Origin: Cytophagales bacterium
GTDB taxonomy: Bacteria > Bacteroidota > Bacteroidia > Cytophagales > Cyclobacteriaceae
Direction of reading: 5' to 3'
DNA: 64,000 nucleotides
Assembly: GCA_022360055.1 (NCBI GenBank)
Contig: JAKSDO010000284.1
Span: 1 to 64,000 of the forward strand
Under the pieces are notes generated by a model. The model had not been told where the DNA came from, searched no databases, and saw only the letters and a list, made by a program, of their open reading frames with translations. Positions 16,553 through 24,682 of the stretch are shown here, in pieces. Both the position numbers and the translations under genes were made by a program. Within the stretch, counting starts at the first letter, position 1. Every line of letters begins with the position of its first letter.

Positions 16553-18652
16553 TTATTCATGGTCGGTAACAACCCCCAACTCGGCTATGGTGATGAAATT
16601 TTTATCATCGATCTCTTTTTCGCCGACGAATTTGATGAATCGGGCTTTGATCGTGTCGAAAGATTTGGTTTGTAAAACAGGATTATTCCTGATGTTGCTG
16701 AACTCTCCTTCAGATACCGGTAGACCCCAATTCCTGCCCTCTTTGCTGACATAGAATTTATAATTCGATATCGTGCCATCAATGTATCTCTGCTGTGTGG
16801 GCAGATAGGTAAAACCGGATAAGCTCAGTTCCTCTCCGAGATCGATGATAACGGTCTGAGGCACATCCTTCTTAGGATCACTTTTCCAGGTGCTTTTGGC
16901 ATTTGCATCTACTATGAATTTACCTCTCGGATCTTTGTCGGGATTTGGGGCGATCACATTCCATTTGACCTTACAAATGTCAAACTTCACAGAAGTTACG
17001 GCGCTTTGATCTCCGGACAAAGGATCTACAGCAATGGCTTTTACCCGGCCCTTGCCGGACAGATCAAACGGGCCTTGGTACTTTTTGGATTTTGAATCCG
17101 GTTCTTGTTCATCCAGCGTATAGTAAACATCCAGACCATGGTCAAACGCTTCTATGGAAACCGACCCGGTTTTATCTCTATGGATTGCCGGAGGTTCGAG
17201 CAATTTCGGAGCGTGGTAAATTTCAATATTGGAAATTGCCGGGCACGCTTTTGCATCCAGGACACTGAAACGCAATTTTGATGAGGTTACGTTGGCAAAC
17301 CGCAATATCCGTTTGTAACCGATCGTTGTTTGGGCATCAATCTCTTTCCAGTCGCCATCCACATATGCTTCGATCGAAAACTTTTTTACACGCTGCCCCA
17401 GTGGAATATATTCCTGGGCCAAAAACCGGTTAAATGTAGTTTCTGTTCCGAAATCAAAAATTATGGAGGCCTTGGTCACTCCATCGTCCGTAGCCCAATA
17501 GGATTCCTTATTTCCGTCGATGACATTTTCACCCTTAAATTTAGAGGAATTTCCCCTGGTGTTCGAAGCTTCTATGTCAATATCCGTGGCCAGGTTTGTC
17601 TCGAAATCTTTTTTAATCACCTCCACCATTTTCATGAGGCGTTCGACGTCTTTCTCATGAATCAATCCGCGGTTATCTACGGGAAAGTTTAAAAGAAATG
17701 ATGCGTTTCTCCCAATGGAATGGTAATATATGTCTACCAACTGTTTTACCGATTTTACTTTGTGATCTTCCGACCGGTGGTAATACCAACCGGGTCTTAT
17801 GGACACATCAACTTCGGCGGGAAGCCAGTGTGTACCGTCTTCGTGTCCGTTTGTGAGCTCCTTATAATTGGGGGATCCGGGCCAGAATTCATCTCTTCTC
17901 AGGATCGACCAGTTGGTTTCCCCGGCCCATCCGGCTTCATTTCCTACCCAGCGTACATCAGGGCCCGCATCGCTAAACATCATTGCGTTTGGCTGAAGAT
18001 CGCGAACGATCTTTCTGGTGTTTGGCCAGTCGTAGTACGTTTTCCTGTCAACCTTGCGATTTTCATTGGCCCCTCCGTAATATCCGGTACCTCCGTTTGC
18101 CCCGTCAAACCAGACTTCAAAGACCTCCCCGTAATTTGTCATCAGCTCGGTGAGCTGATTCCTGAAATAGGTGATATAGGCTTCAGTGCCGTACTCAGCA
18201 TGATTTCTGTCCCAGGGAGAAAGATACAACCCCAATTTTAATCCGTATTCCTTGCAGGCATCGGCCAGTTCACGAACGACATCCCCCTCACCGTTTTTCC
18301 ATGGAGCATTTTTTACGGAGTGCTCTGTGAACCCGGATGGCCAGAGGCAAAATCCGTCGTGATGTTTGGCCGTAAGAATTATGCCTTTCATCCCGGCGTC
18401 CTTACATACTTTTGCCCATTGACGACAATCCAGTGCTGTTGGATGGAACAACTCGGGCGATTCTCCGCCAAATCCCCATTCCATATCCGTAAAGGTATTC
18501 ATATTGAAATGAACAAAGGCATAAAACTCCAACTCATGCCAGGCCAACTGGCGCTCGGAAGGCAACGGTCCGACAGGCCCGGGAGGGGGGGTGTTGTCAC
18601 AGCCGGCAAAAGCTAACAGCATTGCGATCGAAAAAATTACTTGTCTTGTCAT
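16553..18652 (-). CDS. Alpha-L-fucosidase, GH29, with two F5/8-type C domains
   Basis: About 699 residues from the ATG at 18652 (an in-frame ATG at 18685 adds 11 residues). It is a lipoprotein with lipobox FAGC. The GH29 catalytic domain has YAFVHFNMNTFTDMEW, ILTAKHHDGFCLWPS, LGLYLSPWDRN and EVWFDGANG, whose Asp (residue 183 from this start) is the expected nucleophile. A discoidin domain follows (NVIDGNKESYWATDD), then a chitobiase-type segment (LDVYYTLDEQEPDSKSKKYQ), then a second discoidin domain (FIVDANAKSTWKSD). These accessory domains likely bind sugars. Predicted to remove alpha-L-fucose from a fucosylated or sulfated polysaccharide; it sits in the same cluster as a sulfatase, GH2 and GH20-like genes. 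Confidence 0.95.
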   Translation of the reverse strand: MTRQVIFSIAMLLAFAGCDNTPPPGPVGPLPSERQLAWHELEFYAFVHFNMNTFTDMEWGFGGESPELFHPTALDCRQWAKVCKDAGMKGIILTAKHHDGFCLWPSGFTEHSVKNAPWKNGEGDVVRELADACKEYGLKLGLYLSPWDRNHAEYGTEAYITYFRNQLTELMTNYGEVFEVWFDGANGGTGYYGGANENRKVDRKTYYDWPNTRKIVRDLQPNAMMFSDAGPDVRWVGNEAGWAGETNWSILRRDEFWPGSPNYKELTNGHEDGTHWLPAEVDVSIRPGWYYHRSEDHKVKSVKQLVDIYYHSIGRNASFLLNFPVDNRGLIHEKDVERLMKMVEVIKKDFETNLATDIDIEASNTRGNSSKFKGENVIDGNKESYWATDDGVTKASIIFDFGTETTFNRFLAQEYIPLGQRVKKFSIEAYVDGDWKEIDAQTTIGYKRILRFANVTSSKLRFSVLDAKACPAISNIEIYHAPKLLEPPAIHRDKTGSVSIEAFDHGLDVYYTLDEQEPDSKSKKYQGPFDLSGKGRVKAIAVDPLSGDQSAVTSVKFDICKVKWNVIAPNPDKDPRGKFIVDANAKSTWKSDPKKDVPQTVIIDLGEELSLSGFTYLPTQQRYIDGTISNYKFYVSKEGRNWGLPVSEGEFSNIRNNPVLQTKSFDTIKARFIKFVGEKEIDDKNFITIAELGVVTDHE

Positions 18653-19212
18653 ATTTCTTATTTTTAAAAGTGTTTTAATTGTCATTTTATATTAGTCAAT
18701 TCTTATGCGTCGATCGCTGAACCTTTGGTTTGGTGAAGAGAATTATTGAACTGCCGGTCGACCGCTTTCACCGGCACTTGATTTGACGAATGCCACATCA
18801 ACACGAACAAAGATAAGGAGATTCGTTTAGCTGCACAGCCGATTTTGAAACAATTATTAAGATTTGATCGAAGCATTAAATCTTATGCGATTCGACGCCC
18901 CGACATTAAATAAAGCGCCTGTTATCGCAAGGTTTTTAAGACGTTCACTATTCCCGATGCCGTGCACGCGATGCAATCGCGCACGAACGGTAGGCTATAA
19001 AACATCCGGACCTGATCGGGATCGATCCGAGCATTTGTATGAACGGCTGCAGCAGAATAAAAACGAAGGGTAAAAATGAACGATTGTGGCTATCACATTC
19101 GTTTTGTTGAGTTTTGGTTAAAAAAGATCTCATGTATTTTTTACAACATTTTATAAAAATTATTCAATTTCGAAGCGATACCTTTAAATTTTTAAATTTT
19201 AATGGTACGACT
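18653..19212. other. Divergent intergenic region, nothing identified
   Basis: Between the divergent fucosidase and PEGA-like genes. No coding region, repeat or exact TAnnTTTG element was supported. GATACCTTTAAA about 30 bases before the plus-strand gene resembles a weak -7 element. Confidence 0.4.
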
Positions 19213-19878
19213 ATGAAAAAACTTTTTTTATCTATCCCTGTATTCTTTTTAATGTCGGAGATTGTCAATGCACAAAAGATTCGCGTTACTGTTTCGCCTT
19301 CGGATGCTTCGATTTACATGAACGGAGAAAGGTTATCTTCGGGAAGCGCCGATATTCAAGTCAGGAGGAATGATTGCGTTACATTGGAGGCATTTAAACC
19401 TGGATTTCTTCACCAGGAGGTTAAGTTCTGCAATAAGAAAGGTTACGCCAAACCTCCCAAAACATACTATTTTAATTTGGCATTGGACGACAGCTATTCA
19501 GCGTCTGTGGAAGGAAACGATATTGCCAACCTGGACATACTTATCCGCACCGAAGAGGGAAGGGATGAACTGGAAACCTGGCGAGAGATCAATCAAATTA
19601 TTACGAGCTATTTCGATATCATTGAAGTTGCAGACCGTGAGAGCGGATACCTTCGAACTTCATGGCATGTAAAATCTTTTGCCCAACGCACCGTTCGAAC
19701 GCGTGTAATATTGAAACTTGCGACCACCAAACCCGTATCGTACAAACTTAAAATCCTCTGCGAAAATGCATATGGGAAAGGCGTAAGCGTGAAATCCGAT
19801 GAGCGGTTTACTCCGTGGGACCGAGTGTTAAAAACGCACGCCGGCATCATAGAGGAGGTGCAGACGCGACTTAAATAA
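19213..19878 (+). CDS. Secreted PEGA-like domain protein, unknown function
   Basis: A 221-residue protein from the ATG at 19213, chosen because a signal peptide (ending IVNAQ) starts there; the frame continues upstream to 19114 without a signal. Residues about 22-85 resemble a PEGA-type beta domain: VSPSDASIYMNGERLSSG, then VTLEAFKPGFLHQEVKF. The C-terminal part (about 95-221) predicts an alpha/beta domain (NLDILIRTEEGRDELETWRE, SYFDIIEVADRESGYLRTSW, RTVRTRVILKLATTKPVSYK). This is reminiscent of small envelope lipoproteins in which strands pack on a long helix. Family not recognised. Single gene. Confidence 0.65.
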   Translation: MKKLFLSIPVFFLMSEIVNAQKIRVTVSPSDASIYMNGERLSSGSADIQVRRNDCVTLEAFKPGFLHQEVKFCNKKGYAKPPKTYYFNLALDDSYSASVEGNDIANLDILIRTEEGRDELETWREINQIITSYFDIIEVADRESGYLRTSWHVKSFAQRTVRTRVILKLATTKPVSYKLKILCENAYGKGVSVKSDERFTPWDRVLKTHAGIIEEVQTRLK

Positions 19879-20495
19879 TTGATTGATATCTTAAATGGAA
19901 ATGAAATAAAGAAAACGTGAGCGATATGGCCTAGCGCTTATTCGCCGGAGAATGTTATCCAGCCACAAGGACGATGTTTTTGATTTTCAATGTTGTTGAA
20001 AATTTATGGAAGCAATTTCATCCGTATGAGGCTACGGGCAATATGAGAAAGATTTTCCTGTTTCCCTTGGGCATTGAGACGCATTGTAGTCGGCGAAAAT
20101 TTCCATACCATCCGGCTCGTTTTCGAATATAGGATCTTTGATCGGTTTCTTTTCCACTACGGATCATAAGACATCCCTTGGTCATGGGCGGCATTACCGA
20201 GGTTTGTGGCATTTGTGTACTATACACTAAGATATTTCTTCACTGCGCTGCGAAGCGATATTTTCTCTCTCCCGATGTCCCGCGACGGAGTGGAGGAATC
20301 TTAATCCGAATGATTCGTGTCAAACCGTCAAATAAAAACGAAAGATATCCCGGTAAGGGATTGTGATCGGCAAAAAATACCGGACGACATAACCCTCCTG
20401 CTTCGATTCCGCAGAAGGGGGCGTAAATATATCGTACCTTAGGTATCGCTTGTCCGGCCCGGCAGAAACTTCACTCAACTGGATTCCGGAACAGA
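19879..20495. other. Intergenic region of about 600 bases, no gene seen
   Basis: Lies between the PEGA-like gene and the convergent sulfatase gene. Short frames exist on both strands (for example minus 20018-20227), but they lack signals, start context and recognisable families. It may hold decayed sequence. Confidence 0.4.
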
Positions 20496-22022
20496 TCAAC
20501 GTAGAATTTCATCCGGCCAGGGGACTTGCCCGCCGGTTGCTTTAAAGGTTGGCATCTGTGCATCAACAGACCTTAAATATTCGCCCAGTTCTTTTGCCAG
20601 TTTGTCCCTGGTCTCCTTTTCCCGGGGGGCAAGGTTGTTTCTTTCTGCGATGTCGTCTGAAATATTAAACAATTCAAAATTTTGAGAGGCGTGGTAATAG
20701 ATCAGTTTCCAATCTCCTTTGCGGATGGTGCTGGAAGCGCCGATGCCGGGCCCGGTCGGTCCCCAGTTGTTTGGAATATGCCAGAAAAGCGCTCTTTCGT
20801 TTGGATGGTCGTTTTCCCTCTTCAGAATTGAGCCAAAGCTTTTCCCGTCGATTTGCTGCACAGTTTGATAATTATTGATCTGCGCCATTTCCAGAATGGT
20901 AGGGAAAAAGTCTTCGATGATCAAATACGAATCGGTCGTGGAGCCTCCTCTGGTAACTCCTGGCCAACTCACGATCATCGGCTCTCTAATTCCGCCTTCG
21001 TGGGCCGATCCTTTGCCACTTGATAAAGGTTTGTTATGTGTGTGGGGTACACCGCCCCTGGCCACTGCGCTCAAACCGCCATTATCCGATGTAAACAATA
21101 CGATAGTATTTTCATCAATTCCTTTCTTTTTCAGATAATCCATTAAATCACCAAGGCTTTTGTCCATACTTTCGAGCATCGAGGCATATTTGGCTTCGAC
21201 AGGATTCATCCCCTGGTATTTGTCTATGAACCTGTAATCTTCTTCGATTGGGGCGTGAACGGCGTAATGGGACATATATAAGAAGAAGGGCTGTTCCGTT
21301 TTCATTGCGGAATCAAGCGCCAGTATGGCCTCTCTTGTAAGAGCTTCCGTGAGATTTGTGTTTGTGCCGTGATATTTATCCAATCCGGGGACATCCCAGA
21401 CCGGTGATCCGTTGCGCCATACGGCGCTGTAATTTTTTTCCCCGTGAAAACTTCCCGGCCCTCCCGCGGCATGGCCGGCAATATTGATGTTGAATCCAAG
21501 GTTGGAAGGATCTTCTCCCGGTGTGGAAATCGCCCCGAAATGTGCTTTTCCGCAGTGAATCGTAAAATATCCGTTGTCCTTCAGGATTTGAGGAAGAGGT
21601 GTTACGTAAACCGCATGCTCGATGGAATCGGTCGGTTGCATGCCGTTAACGTTCCAACCCGGCATATTCAATGTTTCATGGGGCCGGTCATTTGTAGCGT
21701 TTCTTCTAAGTGTCCAGTTGGTTACCCGGTGTCTTGCGGCATTCATCCCGGACATCAGGCTAACTCGGGTAGGGGAGCAGACACTGTGCGAATAAGCCTG
21801 GGTAAATTTCATCCCCTGAGCGGCCAGTCGCTCCATGCTCGGAGTTTGATAAAGATCGTTAAAAGGTGTTCGCTCGCTATGAAATGGCACGGATGTGTCC
21901 TGCCAACCCATATCGTCTACCAGGAACAATACAATATTCGGACGCCGGGTTTCGCTGCATGATAAAAATCCGGCTAAAATAAATACCGATAAAACGGAAA
22001 GTGTGTAATTTGATTTATTCAT
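20496..22022 (-). CDS. Secreted sulfatase, S1 family, Cys-type
   Basis: A 508-residue lipoprotein (lipobox FLSC, Cys22) of the alkaline-phosphatase/sulfatase superfamily. The metal-binding Asp pair is in NIVLFLVDDMGWQD. The activating motif HSVCSPTRVSLMSG has C82, which maturing enzymes oxidise to formylglycine (C-x-P-x-R). CGKAHFG is the usual GKWHLG region with small changes. The second metal site is visible as VLFTSDNGG. It is therefore predicted active, removing sulfate esters from a glycan. It overlaps the upstream SGNH-hydrolase gene by 8 bases, so the two are translationally linked. Together they could strip sulfate and acyl groups before the glycosidases act (inference). Confidence 0.94.
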   Translation of the reverse strand: MNKSNYTLSVLSVFILAGFLSCSETRRPNIVLFLVDDMGWQDTSVPFHSERTPFNDLYQTPSMERLAAQGMKFTQAYSHSVCSPTRVSLMSGMNAARHRVTNWTLRRNATNDRPHETLNMPGWNVNGMQPTDSIEHAVYVTPLPQILKDNGYFTIHCGKAHFGAISTPGEDPSNLGFNINIAGHAAGGPGSFHGEKNYSAVWRNGSPVWDVPGLDKYHGTNTNLTEALTREAILALDSAMKTEQPFFLYMSHYAVHAPIEEDYRFIDKYQGMNPVEAKYASMLESMDKSLGDLMDYLKKKGIDENTIVLFTSDNGGLSAVARGGVPHTHNKPLSSGKGSAHEGGIREPMIVSWPGVTRGGSTTDSYLIIEDFFPTILEMAQINNYQTVQQIDGKSFGSILKRENDHPNERALFWHIPNNWGPTGPGIGASSTIRKGDWKLIYYHASQNFELFNISDDIAERNNLAPREKETRDKLAKELGEYLRSVDAQMPTFKATGGQVPWPDEILR

Positions 22023-23253
22023 TTATAAAAAAGTGTTTTATTCTGCAGGCATGATCATTGCTTGCAGGATTTCTGTTTTCGCTGATTCTGATTTTCAGTG
22101 AATGTTTTTCGTGTTTTAATTCTGCTTCCAGGACATAATACCAGGGCAAATGTAAGTGTTTACTCCATTTTGTAAACAGATCAACAGATTTAAATTTACC
22201 TCCGTCAATGCTATACTCGATTGCGCCTGTATCCGGCCCGGCCGCAACGGCTATTCCGACCGCCTTCCCTTTGAAATCAAACTGAAGTTCGGAACCCGGA
22301 GTGTCTGATACGAGCATAGGCACATTAACAAATCCTTTTCTCGTGTTTTGTCCGGCCCCCGGGGTCCAATCCGGAATAATCTTCCAGCCGCTGCCAATGT
22401 CAGCATTGTCTATGGATGCCAGTTTGCCCCTGTCATAGCAAAAAGCATCCAGCTTGTCCGGCGAAGCATATTTAGTTGCTTTCGAAGCGGATATTGACAG
22501 AGCAGCCCATGCACTGTCCAGAAATATTTTGATGGAATTATAGTAAATGATTTGTCCGAATGGCGAGGGATGTAAATCCTTAAAATCATTTTCCCAGGTA
22601 AACTCGCCCGCATTTATTCTATCCGTTACTTCTTTTGCCAGATTTATGCTGGAAACCTTGTAATGCGAGGCAACTTTTTCATGATTTAAAATTACTTCCG
22701 GAATTTCACCGACATTGTACGACTTCATTTTATCCGGATCGACAAAATACATTGAGACAATATCAACTTTGGGATTATTGTTTCTGGCATGCCTGATGAT
22801 GCCCTCCATGCCTCTTATCTGTTCCGGAGTCGTTCTGCCGTTTGTAGGGTCATTTACGGCTGCTTCGACAAACAAAAGATCGGTTTTGCCTTTTGAGAGG
22901 ATGTCCCTTTCCAGCCTGAAAGCTCCGGGTGTCGATCCCATAGACGGAATTCCCGCCGGAATAAAATCAAAATCAGTCTCCGGGAATCGTTTTTCCAGGT
23001 ACGCACAAATACTGTCTCTCCATCCCGGATTGTAGGTGATCGACCCTCCGAGAAAAGCTACCTGCCCTTTTTTCTTTTTGACGAATTTGTTAAAACAATT
23101 ACTGATGTCGCTTCTGAAAATATGATAGTTGCCGCTCTTTGGCTGGCAAAAAGATGTACCGAAGGAAATTACCGATAGGAGGAAACCAAAAATCAGATTT
23201 CCGAATAGGATTACTCTTAACCGTCTGTTGATTATGATATCATCTCTGTCCAT
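22015..23253 (-). CDS. SGNH/GDSL-family hydrolase, likely carbohydrate esterase
   Basis: A 412-residue secreted protein with an N-terminal hydrophobic segment (about 12-36). The SGNH fold occupies about 63-245: block I GGSITYN with nucleophile S71, block III-type VEAAVND with N134, and block V DLHPSPFG with D226 and H228. A C-terminal beta domain (about 290-412) includes LQFDFKGKAVGIAVAAGPDT and resembles a sugar-binding or accessory jelly roll. It likely removes acetyl or similar groups from polysaccharide. First of two overlapping genes with the sulfatase. Confidence 0.88.
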   Translation of the reverse strand: MDRDDIIINRRLRVILFGNLIFGFLLSVISFGTSFCQPKSGNYHIFRSDISNCFNKFVKKKKGQVAFLGGSITYNPGWRDSICAYLEKRFPETDFDFIPAGIPSMGSTPGAFRLERDILSKGKTDLLFVEAAVNDPTNGRTTPEQIRGMEGIIRHARNNNPKVDIVSMYFVDPDKMKSYNVGEIPEVILNHEKVASHYKVSSINLAKEVTDRINAGEFTWENDFKDLHPSPFGQIIYYNSIKIFLDSAWAALSISASKATKYASPDKLDAFCYDRGKLASIDNADIGSGWKIIPDWTPGAGQNTRKGFVNVPMLVSDTPGSELQFDFKGKAVGIAVAAGPDTGAIEYSIDGGKFKSVDLFTKWSKHLHLPWYYVLEAELKHEKHSLKIRISENRNPASNDHACRIKHFFINE

Positions 23254-23578
23254 GTTATGTCTTGTTAAATATTTCGGCCGACGCTCAAGTATTGCATTGG
23301 TCCGGTGTTCCGTGGGTTCGGGTGTTGTCTACGCGCTAAACAGATTGTCGAATTTGCTGACCGGCATATCCGGGAGTTTTGCTTTGGTCCTCCATCCCTC
23401 GCTTCTTCAGACACCCCATTCCGAATAATCAAACGGTTTAAATCCCTCACATTATACATCCTTTTATTTTTAAATGTAAAATTGCCTTTTGCCGGATTTG
23501 TGCCTTCGGGCCTCCTATAAGCAGTGCAAGTTCGCACGCTGAATCTAGCCCGACACGAACAATGTTCATGGCTGATTG
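23254..23578. other. Intergenic region, nothing identified
   Basis: Separates the SGNH hydrolase from the uroporphyrinogen-decarboxylase-fold gene, both on the minus strand. A 105-codon minus frame (23265-23582) overlaps the next gene's end and has no family pattern. I see no repeat or terminator. Confidence 0.4.
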
Positions 23579-24595
23579 TCAATATTCACGGACGGTTTTT
23601 ATCATTTCCGCAATGTTTTCAGGGGGTGTTTTAGGAGGAATTGCGCATCCCGCATTTACGACCAACCGGGGCGAATCCTTGTAAATCTCAAGTAATTCCC
23701 GCGTCTTTTGCCTCACCAGTTCTTTGTCGCCCAATGCCAAAACACCCGACGGGTCGATGTTCCCGATAAATAACCGGCCGTTGCCCATATGTTCGAGAAT
23801 TTTGTTTATGTCCGTTTTATAGTCGAGTTCGAGTCCATCGGTGCCGGAATCCAACATATCCTTAATGATCAGATCAGCGTTGCCACAAATGTGGTTTACG
23901 TACGGAAGATGATGAGCGTGCGCTGTCTCGACCAGTCTTTTTTCGTAGGGCAATGCAAATTGTCGAAACATCTGAGGAGAAATCATTTCGGGGCCGGCCG
24001 GACTGTCCCCGTTCGAAATCATATCAACGCCTGTTTTTGCCATCAGGTCGATGAACTGAATACATACATCCGAACAATAATCCAGAAGCTTCTCTACCTC
24101 GGGGCCGGGCATCATCATATCAAGCATCCACTCCTGAGCTCCCCGAACCATACTTGCCGCTGAAAAGGGCGCCTGGTCGCAATTACCGCGTACAAACACC
24201 TCGTCGCCGAAATACTCCTTGATCAACCTGCAGGTTTCCAGCCATATTTGTACGCGTTCGTTTTTTGAAAGATCAACTTCCTTCAATTGCTCCATTTGAT
24301 CCCAGGAAGGAATCAGGCCTCTGGGAATTCTTGCCGGTTCGTCGACAGGATAGTCGACCGGAACGCCAATAGCGCCTGCAATAAGTGTGGTATCAAAATC
24401 GACCATAACTCCATCGAGATCATATTTTTCGACAGATTGAATAAATGCATCGGCGGCTTTTCTCGGATCTTCCCTGAACGTTTTCATGGAATATCCGGCC
24501 TCTTCCGCCGCCATCATAAAATTGTGAAGCATCACGGGTCGCTTGTCCGGCCATTCACCGTTCAGAGCTTTGTTAATTCGTTCGAATCCATTCAT
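23579..24595 (-). CDS. Uroporphyrinogen decarboxylase-fold protein, MtaA/corrinoid-methyltransferase type
   Basis: A 338-residue cytoplasmic TIM-barrel protein of the URO-D superfamily. It does not look like HemE. It carries the zinc-ligand pattern of methylcobamide:thiol methyltransferases (MtaA/MtbA group): H235-x-C237 in NHICGNADL and C317 in NAGCAIPPKTPPEN. Family knowledge therefore favours a methyl-transfer or demethylation role over haem synthesis. Homologues with this signature are often found beside secreted glycosidases and sulfatases. A role in handling methylated sugars or C1 units from them is possible but unproven. No corrinoid-binding protein gene is visible nearby. Confidence 0.85.
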   Translation of the reverse strand: MNGFERINKALNGEWPDKRPVMLHNFMMAAEEAGYSMKTFREDPRKAADAFIQSVEKYDLDGVMVDFDTTLIAGAIGVPVDYPVDEPARIPRGLIPSWDQMEQLKEVDLSKNERVQIWLETCRLIKEYFGDEVFVRGNCDQAPFSAASMVRGAQEWMLDMMMPGPEVEKLLDYCSDVCIQFIDLMAKTGVDMISNGDSPAGPEMISPQMFRQFALPYEKRLVETAHAHHLPYVNHICGNADLIIKDMLDSGTDGLELDYKTDINKILEHMGNGRLFIGNIDPSGVLALGDKELVRQKTRELLEIYKDSPRLVVNAGCAIPPKTPPENIAEMIKTVREY

Positions 24596-24682
24596 TTTCT
24601 TTACAGTTTATGTTGGCAGCACCACATTTGGGCGAGTCACCAAGCAGAAAATTCAATCAAAATCAAATCACAAAAGTCCATA

